DNA from: Hypoxylon rubiginosum
Lineage: Eukaryota > Ascomycota > Sordariomycetes > Xylariales > Hypoxylaceae
NCBI GenBank assembly: GCA_902806565.1
Contig: CADCXA010000069.1
Span: 186,001 to 250,000, forward strand
DNA length: 64,000 bases
Reading direction: 5' to 3'
This document shows positions 24,391-34,359 of the stretch, piece after piece; position 1 is the first letter of the stretch, and each line of letters starts with the position of its first letter. A program made the translations under genes and the position numbers. The notes beneath the pieces are model-generated. The model saw only the letters and a list, made by a program, of their open reading frames with translations. It ran no database searches and was not told where the DNA came from.

Positions 24391-26187
24391 TCAAACTTCG
24401 TAGCGGAACTCCTTGTTCTGCAGATCGGTGAGGTCCAAGAACTCATGGTTTTCCTCCGGCTCGAGGTACGTATCGCCCTGCGCCAGTTTGTCCTGATCCC
24501 TCCGCTTGTTCCGCCTATCCAGCACCCACCGCATCACGACCAGGTCGATGGTGATGAGGACGTAGATGATGCATATGGAGATCTTGGCCGGCAGGTAGCG
24601 CGGGGCGTCGCGGGCCTGGAACGTCTGGGGCGAGATGATGTTGCCGACGGTGTAGGCGATCGTCCCGATGCATGCTACGGTGATCTTCTTCGTCGATCCG
24701 GCTACGTTGGAGCTCTGTAATCCGAGGATCGTTGTCCAGCCGATCGGAATACCACCAGAGGTATAATATCCTACTAAAGCCGGTACCCGCTCCGTAGTCG
24801 CCATGAGCACCGCACCCACTATGGCAGGGATGTGACCGGCAATGCAGAAATACAGTCTTTGTTTCGTCTTCATCGCGCCATACGTAAGCCCGATCAAAGC
24901 CACAATCTCCCATGCGCCCAGCGGCGTCACTAAGAGGAGGGACTCTTCATTCGTATAACCCATGCCTCTCACCAAAATATTTCCGAAGGACGTGGCGATG
25001 GAGTTGGGGACGTTGCCGGCGAAGATCCAAAACGCGTAGAGCCAGGTCATCGTATCGGTCAGGGCCTCCTTTACCTGATCCCACTTGAAGGTCTTGGATC
25101 CGATGCCTTGCTCGTTGTGCCGAATGCGCTCCAGATGAAGGCCCTTCTGCTCCTTGTCGAGGAACCGCGCGACGGCCGGAGAGTCCGGCATGATGAACCA
25201 GAACGCGATTCCTATGACGGAAGTAAAGAGGCCGAGGAACAGGAAGATGATCTGCCACCCTTTCAAGGCGGCGTTGGGATCTTTCCCCACGTGAGTAGCC
25301 ACCCCGTATGCGAAAAAGCCTCCGAACATCTGGGCGGCGCCGCAGGTGGAAAACCATATGCCGACGCGGAATGCCTGCTCCTCCTTCGTGTACCACTGCG
25401 AGGTGAACAGCACCCACGCGGGTACGATGGCCGCCTCGAGGACCCCTAGGAAGAAGCGGCACGCCAACAGCCCGGCATAGTTCTTGCAGGCTGCGAGGCA
25501 AGCGAGCGTGGCGCCCCAGAGAATCACGTTGACCGAGGCGTACTTGGCCAGCGGGAACAGCTGTATCAGGCGGATAGTAGGGAACTCGAACGCCAGCTGT
25601 CCGAAGAAGAAGATGGACGCGACCCAGTTGAACTCGTTGCCCTTGAGACCCGTGGACTCTGCGATGCCGGTGACGCTGGCATACGAGATGGCGGTTTTGT
25701 CGATGTATTGGAGGAAATCTGCTCCGTGTGAGTAAATCATCTAGGGATTCATGGCGACCATTTGTTAAAAAATAAAAAATAAAAATAAAAATGAAAAGAA
25801 TAGTCTAATGAATAAAAGGGTAAGAAGAATATTGACATGACATACTGTAAGTATGGTTAGTCTATATAAGATAGCACAACTTCAGGAGTGAGGGCATATC
25901 GCTTCCTGACTTGGGAATACTCACCAGACAATGCAAATCAACGGCATGATGTGTGTATCTATGCGTCGAACGAGTCTTCGATTGACCTCCGGGTCTAAAG
26001 GCTGGTGCAGGCTGCCCGTTTCCCGGAGAAGTTCGAGGGCGGCATCTGCACCGGTCTTGGGCGAAATGTGATGGGTGACAGTGGGAGCTGGCTTGTCGAC
26101 GGGGTCGGAATTCGATTCGACTCGAGTCGGCTCTTGCGCTACCCCTTGCCCCAGAGTGTTTCCGTCTTTCTCAGTTACCTCGGCCAT
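24391..26187 (-). CDS. Dal5-like MFS permease (anion:cation symporter family) with a twin intron
   Basis: Major facilitator of the allantoate-permease type, a group importing small organic anions, vitamins and amides; the substrate cannot be told here. Exon 1 is 25926-26187, starting at the ATG at 26187 (the frame opens two codons earlier only through a GTG). Exon 2 is 24391-25718. Together they give 529 aa. A hydrophilic N-terminus leads to RRLVRRIDTHIMPLICIV, then YFLQYIDKTAISYASVTGI in TM1. The family signatures DKT, RFFLGVLEAAIVPAWVLFTSQWY and the TPLGAWEI region are present, with about 12 hydrophobic segments. A simple GT-AG intron would not keep the frame: the only strong donor leaves the wrong phase. 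Removing a nested 80-nt intron first creates a GTATGT donor and restores the frame (see the separate entry). If that is wrong, the gene is frameshifted. Confidence 0.85.
25719..25925 (-). other. Spliceosomal twin intron (stwintron, donor-interrupting, D1,2 type)
   Basis: Read on the minus strand. Exon 1 ends ...GTC T at 25926 (phase 1). An internal 80-nt intron spans 25924-25845: donor GTGAGT, branch-like ACTAAC, acceptor TTACAG. Its removal joins G (25925) to TATGT (25844-25840), creating a perfect external donor GTATGT. The external intron (127 nt without the internal one) ends at a CAG acceptor, with exon 2 starting at 25718. Only this two-step excision rejoins V-Y-FLQYIDKT in phase and keeps the family spacing between the ID of RRID and the D of DKT. 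Twin introns of this kind are known in filamentous ascomycetes. Confidence 0.8.
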
Positions 26188-26647
26188 GCTCACTACGTGT
26201 TGATTGCGATTAAGGTCTTGTGATGGCCATTAGATCATCCTATCGGGCGACCGTGTAGAAGAAGCTAGCTACCTGTCAGCTCGGACTGAGAGGAAGAATA
26301 GAACTTCTTTTTATTAAACCAGAAACGGGTTCGATATCAAGAAGTTTTATCATGATAAGGTGCGTTACCCACTTCGATGATTCGGGGCGTTCAATGAAGT
26401 CGCACGATTCTCCAAGCACGCAATCTGGTGGCTGATGATGCCACAGGGCTCTATCAGGGGTGCCAAAGCTCGTCATAGTGAGTAAACTCATCAACTTTCG
26501 AAGTGTACCCAGGTAGATTACAGGCGCTCATATCGTCGTTTCTGAATATTATCTACCTTTTATATAAGTCATATATCAGCAAGTGGCAACTCATCAAGTC
26601 AATGAGATGGTACGAACTCACCCAGCCCCTCCAAGCTCCGGCCATAA

Positions 26648-26950
26648 TCAACAATGACAATGCCAAGAGAGAGCAACGACAATGCGCACAAGAAGCGGTA
26701 CCGTTGCAAATGTGGCGTATGCAATATTCCAATTCCTGCGACTAAGCTCGTTGTTCACCAACCAACGACATGTCTCGTTGCATACAACACTCACAACGAA
26801 GCCGCCGAGGCCAGCTGTCCAGAGTTTAGGCTTAGGTCCCAAGAAGTAAACAGCGTATATTAAATTTAGGACAATAGCGAGGAGGAAGCATGACAGGAGC
26901 GCAGAGATCTTGAGGCGGAATTGGAGGTCTTTCTCTGATAACGCCGCCAT
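26648..26950 (-). CDS. Small putative membrane protein, 100 aa
   Basis: Unrecognised. The frame starts MAALSEKDLQFRLKIS and has two clear hydrophobic stretches (SALLSCFLLAIVLNLIYAVYFL and LWTAGLGGFVVSVVC), with a third weaker one near the C-terminus (TFATVPLLVRIVVALSW). The ATG has a purine-rich context and the composition resembles coding DNA more than its neighbours. It lies 460 bp upstream of the permease on the same strand. It may be a genuine small membrane protein or a chance frame; no domain supports a function. Confidence 0.45.
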   Translation of the reverse strand: MAALSEKDLQFRLKISALLSCFLLAIVLNLIYAVYFLGPKPKLWTAGLGGFVVSVVCNETCRWLVNNELSRRNWNIAYATFATVPLLVRIVVALSWHCHC

Positions 26951-27758
26951 GGTGAAGGTGTGTTGAACTGGCCTATGAATGAGCCTTAGTCATTACTTTG
27001 AATGTTCTCTCAACACCAAATGTTGTGAAAGGATTGATGAGAGATTCTGGGAGATTTTGTAATCACAGGCGAAACTATTAACCGGTAGGATCATCGGGAA
27101 TAGAAATAGCTAACGCCGCGGCGATAAATATTCAATAAGGCATAGTCTGGTCGTATAATATCTTCTTAGGCAGCTTTAATACCTTAACGGCTAGTTCATC
27201 GATCCCTGGTATTTGAAATCAGGATCGTCTCTTTCCATGGAACGCAGACATGCTTAAGCAGACGCGAGAAACATAACAAGGTTGATTACTGAAGATAGTC
27301 CTCCGACCCAGTATACACATATGCCTGCATACCATCCGGAAGCAGGCCGGAGTCTTCATCTGTATGTCATCCACGCCGGTCTCTGTCTTGGCCCGATATA
27401 TCTACTACGCATAGTATGATGCAAAGCTGCTGTTAACTGCGAAGTCAACGGAGGTAAGAGGCAAGCGTGATGTGCTCGCCTGTAGCCAAGGACAGACCAA
27501 AGAGGTCCGCCTTAGAGAAGATTAATCAGTCGAGTCGGAGATCTCGATGTGTGAAGAGTACATATATAAATACAAGGAAATTGATATCAAAATGTAGAAC
27601 AGAAAAGGAGTCAGAACCAGACACCAATACAGACATAAGATATACCTCAATTATAGTTACCTAGGTAACCCCTGAATCTCTATACGAACGCCATTGCGAT
27701 CACCTCGCTCTATTCTCACAACCTTAGAATCATACTGCAACAGAAAACAACCAAGAAA
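26951..27758. other. Intergenic, promoter side of the reductase gene
   Basis: AT-rich 0.8 kb with no credible frame. The last 100 bases before 27759 are C/A-rich (ending CAACCAAGAAA before the ATG), a usual fungal leader. Confidence 0.5.
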
Positions 27759-28802
27759 ATGGTTGCCAACAAGACCCTCATATTCAAGAAGATCCCCACC
27801 GGCCTCCCGGTGCCTGGAGAGCACCTAGTAGTAGAGCACCGACCCTTCGACCTCGACGCCGTGCCTGCCGGGGGCCTCGTCGTGGAAGTCCTTTCCGCAT
27901 CGCTAGACCCCTACCTCCGGGGCCGCATGCGGGACGCCGACATCCCCTCGTACAAGCCGGCATTCGTGCTCGACTCGGCCGTCGAGAACGACGCCGTCGC
28001 CCGCGTCCTCGCGTCTGACAGCCCCCGGTTCCGGCCCGGCGATGCCGTCTTCGCCTTCCTCCCCTTCGCGCAGTACGCCGCCGTCGCCGCGGACAAAGTG
28101 AAAGACGCCGTTAAGATCGACAACCCCTACGGCCTGGAGCTCGACTATTTCCTCGGCCCCTTGGGCATGCCCGGGCTGACGGGCTTCTCGTCGCTGTACA
28201 AGATCGGCCGGCCCAAGAAGGGCGAGACCATCTTCGTCAGCTCGGCCGCGGGCGCCGTCGGCTCTATCGTGGGGCAGCTGGCGAAGCGCGAGGGCCTGAC
28301 AGTAATCGGGTCGGTGGGGTCGGACGACAAGCTAGATTTCATCCTCAACGAGCTCGGTTTCGACGCCGGTTTCAACTACAAGAAGGAGCGGCCGTGGGAC
28401 GCGCTGGGGCGGCTCGCCCCTGGTGGCATCGACATCTACTACGAGAACGTGGGCGGGGAGCACCTGGAGGCGGCGCTGCAGCACATGAACGAGCGCGGGC
28501 GCGTCGTGGTGTCGGGCATGATCGAGGGCTACAACCGGCCGCTCGAGGAGCGCTACGGCGTGCGCAACCTGCTCGAGATGTTCGCCAAGCGGCTGACCAT
28601 GGCCGGCTTCATCGTCGCCGACGACGACTTCGGCCCCGCGTACACGGCGAGGCACCAGGAGGCCGTCCAGAGTTGGATCGTCGACGGCAGCTTCAAGGCT
28701 AAGCTGCACGTCACGCACGGCCTCGACAGCGCGGCAGATGGCTTCCTCGAGATATTCCAGGGTAAGAACTTTGGCAAGGCGGTTTTGAAGATTCGGGAGT
28801 AG
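27759..28802 (+). CDS. Medium-chain NADP-dependent oxidoreductase (PTGR/alkenal double-bond reductase type)
   Basis: Zinc-independent MDR enzyme of 347 aa, single exon. By homology to the leukotriene B4 12-hydroxydehydrogenase/prostaglandin reductase group it would reduce the double bond of alpha,beta-unsaturated aldehydes or ketones using NADPH. Visible motifs: N-terminal LDPYLRGRMRD (substrate-side signature of this group), YFLGPLGMPGLTGFSSLYKI before the Rossmann fold, and the cofactor loop VSSAAGAVGSIVGQLAK near residue 160. YYENVGGEHLEAAL and RVVVSGMIEGYN follow as in the family, and the C-terminus ends FQGKNFGKAVLKI. No catalytic-zinc cysteines are present. The coding sequence is strikingly GC-rich at third positions compared with its AT-rich surroundings. 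Confidence 0.92.
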   Translation: MVANKTLIFKKIPTGLPVPGEHLVVEHRPFDLDAVPAGGLVVEVLSASLDPYLRGRMRDADIPSYKPAFVLDSAVENDAVARVLASDSPRFRPGDAVFAFLPFAQYAAVAADKVKDAVKIDNPYGLELDYFLGPLGMPGLTGFSSLYKIGRPKKGETIFVSSAAGAVGSIVGQLAKREGLTVIGSVGSDDKLDFILNELGFDAGFNYKKERPWDALGRLAPGGIDIYYENVGGEHLEAALQHMNERGRVVVSGMIEGYNRPLEERYGVRNLLEMFAKRLTMAGFIVADDDFGPAYTARHQEAVQSWIVDGSFKAKLHVTHGLDSAADGFLEIFQGKNFGKAVLKIRE

Positions 28803-28863
28803 AAGATGATGGTGATCCGTTGCGGTGGTGATTGTCTAGAAGGTTGCGTACTAGTCTAGAAGA

Positions 28864-29945
28864 TTGTATAACAGTTTAACCCTTAATATGGCATGTATGA
28901 TGTTGCGCATCAGAAAATGGAATAAAAAGTCTTCAGACCCATTACCCCTATATCATATTCTCCCTGTTGCGCAGTCAGCCAAAGCAACCGATCCACGGGA
29001 CAAGGTCTACGGGCTTCTAGCATTTCGGCTTAAGGCTGTCTCGGCTTGGATACATCCCAGCTACTCTACCGACTTCGACGTCTGGGACGCCCATACCTCC
29101 TTTTCAAAGGCATGCTTTATCGGCGTGGGAAATCTCAATAGCCTAGCGCGAGTCCGCGTATATCATTCGCAGAGCCGCAATCTGCCGAGCTGGGCATTCG
29201 ACCTCTCATTAGATCACTACTATATCTTGATGCAGACACGCGAGAAAAAACACGACGCGAATAAGAACTGGGACAAGCGAGCCGCACCTACGTTCTCCGA
29301 TGATAATCGGATCATGTTCTGCGAAGGGGCCTTCGGCGACTCGATCACGGCTCTGGAGGCAGCGGGATACCGAACCAATAATGGTAGGGGCCCATTGAGC
29401 CGGAAGTCGAGCTGTCCACGACCGATACGGGGCCATACCTCATCCCCGTTAGTGAGAACTCCAGGCTAGCCCTGGCTCGCGTTCTCTGCCACGACAGCAA
29501 CTACAGGTTCTTGGACGGACCCTCGCTCCTGGCCTACCTTCGTAGCGGCTACTTCGCTGGGCATTGTATCCCGCACCCTCCTACACGCCAACGCCGCATT
29601 TCCTATCTATGGAATTGCACTACGCCACAACTTCGACTCGACAGAGGAGTACTGTCCTAACGCCGAGGCGTACATAAAGATTGGAAGTAATGCCTCGGGG
29701 GTAGCGTACGATAGACGGTCATGTACGACTAGGGATACGACTAGGGAAGGTCTCGTTAGTATGGCGCTCAAGGACGCGAGGCTTGGGGATAGGATCGCGG
29801 TTCTATTCGGATGTGATATGCCGGTGCTTCTGAGGCCGAAAGGGGAGCATTGCGGCCCTGCTTCATCGAGGGTGTGATGAAAGGGGAAGCTGTTATGAGC
29901 GTTACGCGTAGAGATATTTCTGCAGAGACTATTTCTGTCTGTTGA
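28864..29945 (+). pseudogene. HET-domain (heterokaryon incompatibility) protein relic
   Basis: This is the C-terminal part of a HET-type protein, broken. The phrase DPRDKVYGLLAF near 28990 is the hallmark that follows the HET domain, and the next 130 residues (IHPSYSTDF, LPSWAFDLS) match the usual region. The reading frame is lost near 29390: in the next frame it continues EPEVELSTTD and ALARVLCHDSNYRFLDG to about 29550. It shifts again to NFDSTEEY and LKDARLGDRIAVLFGCDMPVLLRPKG (29640-29845). The terminal FIEGVMKGEAV sits in yet another frame before the stop at 29943-29945. The N-terminal HET core is absent upstream. At least three shifts plus the missing start make it a pseudogene. Family identity is strong from the motifs. 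Confidence 0.85.
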
Positions 29946-30492
29946 TGTGTTGCGATACTCTCCTGTTTCCCCTTTATCTAACACCAATGGCTATAGTATT
30001 ATATTAGTAACATATTATCATTGCTATTCGAAAGAATGTCCCGATTCCGGGGGTTTGATTCCCATCAGCGCTATTAGTTGATCTCGTGTACTCCAACATG
30101 ACGTTGCATTATCCTGTCGACGTATAAAGGGATGCGGGTCTGAGTTGCTCTGCCAACTTCCCAGCAGCCCGGATCGTTTACTGGGTACGACAAGGATCTT
30201 TGTCTTCCCCGCACCGCTATAAAGAACTGGTGATCATCACTCCTCGGCCTCGGCCGGAGTGTAGACCTGCATCATCCCCGCATTGGACTCGAGGTTCCCC
30301 AGACTTTGGGGCTAGCTATAAATCGCCGGCATTGACGTTACTTGGCTGGGCAAGCGTCATGAATTCGGATTCGCCAATGGAAGCCTTGAACCTTCTTACC
30401 CCTGACACGGCTCTAGAAGGAGATTTTCTTACTCACAAGGTCCGAAGTTTTTGTTAAAATTGTTGAGCTTTGGATGGTAGGCGAAGGTTAAA
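29946..30492. other. Intergenic, promoter of the GH92 gene
   Basis: About 550 bases with no coding signal, presumed promoter and 5' leader of the GH92 gene. CGGCCTCGGCCGGAG, a short inverted repeat (CTCGGCC/GGCCGGAG), lies near 30245. Confidence 0.4.
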
Positions 30493-33006
30493 ATGCGCTC
30501 CGTCACACAGTATATCGTCCTCGGCTTGGCGGCTTGCCATGTCCTAGCCTATCCTAGTGGGACAAGCGAGACACGAGACAGCAGCGTATCAAGCTACCAT
30601 CGTGATGCGGGCGTGCTCAAGTACGTGAACCCGAAAATCGGCACGTATGGCGCCTCGCCAGACGACAACGGCGGCATGATCCCGTCGGTGTCGGTGCCCT
30701 TCGGCATGACGCGCTGGACGGCGCAGACGCGCGAGAACTACATATCGCAGGTGCCGTACCACGACGCGGACGGCTTCATCCACGGCTTCCAAGCCACGCA
30801 CCAGCCGGCGATCTGGATGGGGGAGCTGGGCCAGGTTGTGCTGGCTCCCGGGTGGACTCGCGAGGTGAAGCCGCTATTCGAGCAGCGAGCTTTCGCGTTT
30901 CGGAAGGAGGACGAGGTCAGCACTCCGTATATCTACGAGGTCGTGCTCGATGCGGATACGGAGGGGGACCACGATTGGGACCTAACGGAAGAAGCTGCAG
31001 GAGAGGGACCTGTGCCTGGTGGTGCTGGTTCGGCTTCGGATGAGGTCCGGAACGGGGCGAATGGCCGCGTGAGGAAGAGGAGTGCTCCCGTAGGCAACTA
31101 TACGCGCCAAATTCAAGTAGCAATGAGTGCGTCTACACATACAAGTCACCTACGCTTCGACTTTAAAGAAACCGAAGATCGCCAATCCGAAGAGCCAGTG
31201 CAGCCCTATGTATCCATACAGGTAACACGCCAAAATTGGACTGGACAAGTTCAGATCGATCCTGACAAGAACGAAGTCTCCGGCAGCAACCCGCAGCGAC
31301 AAGACTACCGGTTGGGACCGGATAAGCCCGCCTCCTTTAGAGGATATTTCGTTTCTCGGTTCTCCGAGCCATTTGCATCGTACGGAACTTCGCTCGGAAG
31401 CAACATCTCAGAGGGGATCGCGAGTGGCTCGGGAGAGCTGCTCGGCGCATACGTCAAATTCCATGAGAATACGAGGCGAGTCGAAGTACGGACTGCAGTA
31501 TCGTTTGTGAGTGTCGAGCAAGCGCGAAAGAACCTGGACATCGAGAGCCCTGACGGCACATCGTTCGAAGATACGGTAGAAAGCGCGAAGTCGGCCTGGC
31601 TAGAGAAACTTGGTCGGATCACTATCGAAGGTGTTAACTCAACCGACGAAGAACATGATCGTCGCACCATCTGGTACACTGGCCTTTTCCATGCTCTCCA
31701 GTACCCGAGTGACTTCTCCGAGCCTACCAGCAACGATGCGAGTTGCACCCGTACGTTTTACAGCGGGTATACAGATAGTATCCACGAGGGCAACGATTCG
31801 TACTACCAATCCTGGTCTATCTGGGACACCTACCGAGCCGAGCACTCCCTCCTAACCGTCTTCGCTCCTGAGCGAGTAAACAGCATGATGCGCTCGCTGC
31901 TGCAGATCTTCGACTGGAGCGGACGACTACCGATGTGGGCCAACATGGTCGAGACGAACATCATGATAGCCACAAACGCAGACGCGGTACTAGCGAATGC
32001 GATCTCGCGCGGGTTCCGCTCCTTCGATCTCCAGAAGGCCTGGGAAGCCGTGCGTAAGGATGCTTTCGTGCCGCCGGATAACGATACAGAGCTGCTGTAC
32101 TACGACCGAGAACCGGACACGTCGTACGAAGCGCGCGCTGGATTGACGAGCTACATGGAGCACGGCTGGGTCGACAACGACGGATGGTCGGAATCGGCGT
32201 CGCGCACCCTCGATTACGCATTCAACGACGCCGCGTGCGCCGTAGTCGCGCGGGCGGTCGGCGAGCCAGACGAAGCCGCGGCCCTCGAGAAGAGGGCCAA
32301 GAACTACGCGACGATCTGGAACGGCGAGACGCAGTTCATGCAGGCGCGCAACGGGAACGGGACGTGGGCGAACGATACGTGGGGGTGGACCGAAGGAGAC
32401 AAGTGGGTGTACACGTTCGACGTGTTGCACGACGCGGACGGTCTGGCGGCGTTGTTCGCGGACGGCCGCGAGGGCATGAAAGCCAAGCTGGACGAGCACT
32501 TCGACGGCGGCCACAACATGCATAGCAATGAGCCGTCGCACCACGTTCCGTACCTCTACTCCCTGATCGGGTATCCTAGCGCGGCCGCCGAGCGGGTCCG
32601 CGGCCTGGCGTGGGACAACTATAACGCGACGAGCGCCGGACTCAGCGGGAACGAGGACCTCGGCCAGATGAGCGCCTGGTACGTCTTCTCAGCGCTGGGA
32701 TTCTATCCGGTCAATCCAGCTGGCGATGAGTACGTCGTCGGCACGCCTTTCTTCGAGAAGGTTACCCTAAGACTGCCTGCTGGCGCTGCTACGGGGGGCG
32801 AGGTAGGCGGAGCGGGCGATGGGGAGCGGACACTGGTTATTGAGGCGCCCGGCGCGACGGCGAAATCGTATGTCAAAGGGCTGAGCGTCGACGGGAAGCC
32901 GGTGGATAGACCTATCCTGCGACACGGAGAAATCGTGAGCGCGAATGTGATTACGTTTGAGATGAGCGGGACGCCGACAGCATGGGGAGAAGATGGGGAG
33001 CTGTGA
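30493..33006 (+). CDS. Secreted GH92 alpha-1,2-mannosidase
   Basis: Glycoside hydrolase family 92 exo-alpha-mannosidase, calcium-dependent and inverting in characterised members; it would trim mannose from N-glycans or mannoproteins outside the cell. One exon, 837 aa. Residues 1-19 form a signal peptide (MRSVTQYIVLGLAACHVLA). The N-terminal beta-sandwich includes YVNPKIGTYGASPDDNGGMI, SVPFGMTRWTAQTRENY and FIHGFQATHQPAIWMGELGQ. The catalytic barrel has SYYQSWSIWDTYRAEHSLLT, DWSGRLPMWANMVETNIMI, TLDYAFNDAACA and WTEGDKWVYTFDVLHD. Catalytic-acid region NEPSHHVPYLY lies near residue 680 and the base region GNEDLGQMSAWYVFSALGFY near 716. Several NxS/T sites are present. In the base motif, position four is L where C is common; the catalytic D is kept. 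Confidence 0.95.
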   Translation: MRSVTQYIVLGLAACHVLAYPSGTSETRDSSVSSYHRDAGVLKYVNPKIGTYGASPDDNGGMIPSVSVPFGMTRWTAQTRENYISQVPYHDADGFIHGFQATHQPAIWMGELGQVVLAPGWTREVKPLFEQRAFAFRKEDEVSTPYIYEVVLDADTEGDHDWDLTEEAAGEGPVPGGAGSASDEVRNGANGRVRKRSAPVGNYTRQIQVAMSASTHTSHLRFDFKETEDRQSEEPVQPYVSIQVTRQNWTGQVQIDPDKNEVSGSNPQRQDYRLGPDKPASFRGYFVSRFSEPFASYGTSLGSNISEGIASGSGELLGAYVKFHENTRRVEVRTAVSFVSVEQARKNLDIESPDGTSFEDTVESAKSAWLEKLGRITIEGVNSTDEEHDRRTIWYTGLFHALQYPSDFSEPTSNDASCTRTFYSGYTDSIHEGNDSYYQSWSIWDTYRAEHSLLTVFAPERVNSMMRSLLQIFDWSGRLPMWANMVETNIMIATNADAVLANAISRGFRSFDLQKAWEAVRKDAFVPPDNDTELLYYDREPDTSYEARAGLTSYMEHGWVDNDGWSESASRTLDYAFNDAACAVVARAVGEPDEAAALEKRAKNYATIWNGETQFMQARNGNGTWANDTWGWTEGDKWVYTFDVLHDADGLAALFADGREGMKAKLDEHFDGGHNMHSNEPSHHVPYLYSLIGYPSAAAERVRGLAWDNYNATSAGLSGNEDLGQMSAWYVFSALGFYPVNPAGDEYVVGTPFFEKVTLRLPAGAATGGEVGGAGDGERTLVIEAPGATAKSYVKGLSVDGKPVDRPILRHGEIVSANVITFEMSGTPTAWGEDGEL

Positions 33007-33190
33007 TAGTCCCACATACGTACCTAGGTAGCTTATACGAATTGCATAATAGGGGTATACTTGTACGATGATTGCAGTACAGACAAGTTGGTAGCCAACG
33101 CGCTCCTACCCCTTACCGCTAGGTAATACCCGGAGCTAGTATAATCGTTCACCTAATACTCTAGCCTCAGCATTAGCCAGAACATCCAAC

Positions 33191-33655
33191 ATGGATGTAA
33201 ATACTCACTCAACGCCCCTAGAATCCGTCGACGTTGTCTGCAAAGTTCTCCAGGACCAACCTATTGGTATCGTCACGATGCCCCAGAGTTCGGAGTATGA
33301 GGCCGAGCAACAACGATCTTGATAAGTTGTGGTAAGCCATCCGATCAAGGTTATCAAGGTTACGGTTGAGCGAGGACTCTGTCGTGGCCGAGTCTCAGAC
33401 TTGCTGGCAGGCAGCTGCCTGCTATGTGTATCCTCAGAACACCGACGAGGTCGCGGCCGTGCTTGAGACCCTGAAGAAGCTCGAGGTCAAGTTTGCGATT
33501 CGGAGAACGGAGGCCACGTCGGGTTCCTTTCCACGAATGATGCTAGTCCCTCGCAGGCGATGCTCGAAAGCTACGGTGCAGATAACTTCGGAAAGTTTCG
33601 GGAGGCTGCAGCTAGGTATGATCTAGAGAGGTTTCTAAGTCTTGCAGAATGGTAG
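33191..33655 (+). pseudogene. FAD-linked oxidase relic with internal deletion
   Basis: Remnant of a berberine-bridge/FAD_binding_4-type oxidoreductase. The ATG at 33191 opens MDVNTHSTPLESVDVVCKVL and EYEAEQQRS, then a stop at 33320-33322. After a short gap another frame gives CWQAAACYVYPQNTDEVAAV and LETLKKLEVKFAIR, the usual N-terminal FAD-binding region. At about 33500 the sequence jumps into a third frame reading FLSTNDASPSQAMLESYGAD and KFREAAARYDLERF to a stop at 33653-33655; this looks like the extreme C-terminus of the same family. Several hundred codons between the two parts, including the whole substrate domain, are missing. It cannot encode a working enzyme. Confidence 0.8.
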
Positions 33656-34359
33656 GAACTTACTGCAACGGTTTGGTTGAGCTGTCATCGTCTGGGTTGT
33701 CTCAAATTTGAGGGTCTCTTTCACGGGATATTGCAGTATCGTAGATACCTTTGTAACGGGTAGCCAATATGGGTAGCCTGGCAGCCTGGTTGTTCTTTTC
33801 TTCACGGCTATCCCACCTACAAGCAGAAACCAAGAAAAGAATGAAATGGCAGGCGGTGTGGCTATAAGGTCCTTTTTGTTTCTTGTCAGCTCTGATTTAT
33901 TACATCTTCGCTCAGAGGTACGTATAAAAGTGCGGAGAGAAAATGGTGAGTCTATTTTTCTTTAGGTGCTACTAATGACAATGATTACCTAATCCAAATG
34001 CTAGGGTATGAGGTCAGGGGAGACCAGGGGAGACCACAGGTTCTAGATTGCCCGTCAGGTTCAGCTGAAAGACCAGCTGGCTCACGGCTAGGAATATAGT
34101 GGCGCTGGTGGTTATAAAGCCAATCTGGTTCGCTGCTCCGAACTGTACTAGCTCTTATGGGAGCGAGTAGGGGAGAGCTGAAGGATTGCATAGCGAGATG
34201 CGACTAGACAATTCTCGTACGCTTCCTTTATATCTTACCTCAGCTTTCGCATTTTATGCTTACTTATTTCTACCTTTGGGTTTCTGGTTTCTTAGAAAAT
34301 TCATCCTTATTTCCAGCCATCATTGGAGTTTACTACATAATACCATTAAATACGTTCAA
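33656..34359. other. Intergenic
   Basis: No gene visible. A direct duplication AGGGGAGACC occurs near 34016-34035. The 3' part should contain the promoter of the DUF4267-like gene. Confidence 0.4.

Noticed and set aside
25837..25844. 8-nt micro-exon as an alternative to the twin intron
   Set aside because: It keeps the frame but adds three residues to TM1, breaking family spacing, and needs a poor donor (GTCAAT). The twin-intron model explains the site better.
31990..32544. 184-codon minus-strand frame
   Set aside because: Antisense shadow of the GH92 catalytic domain.
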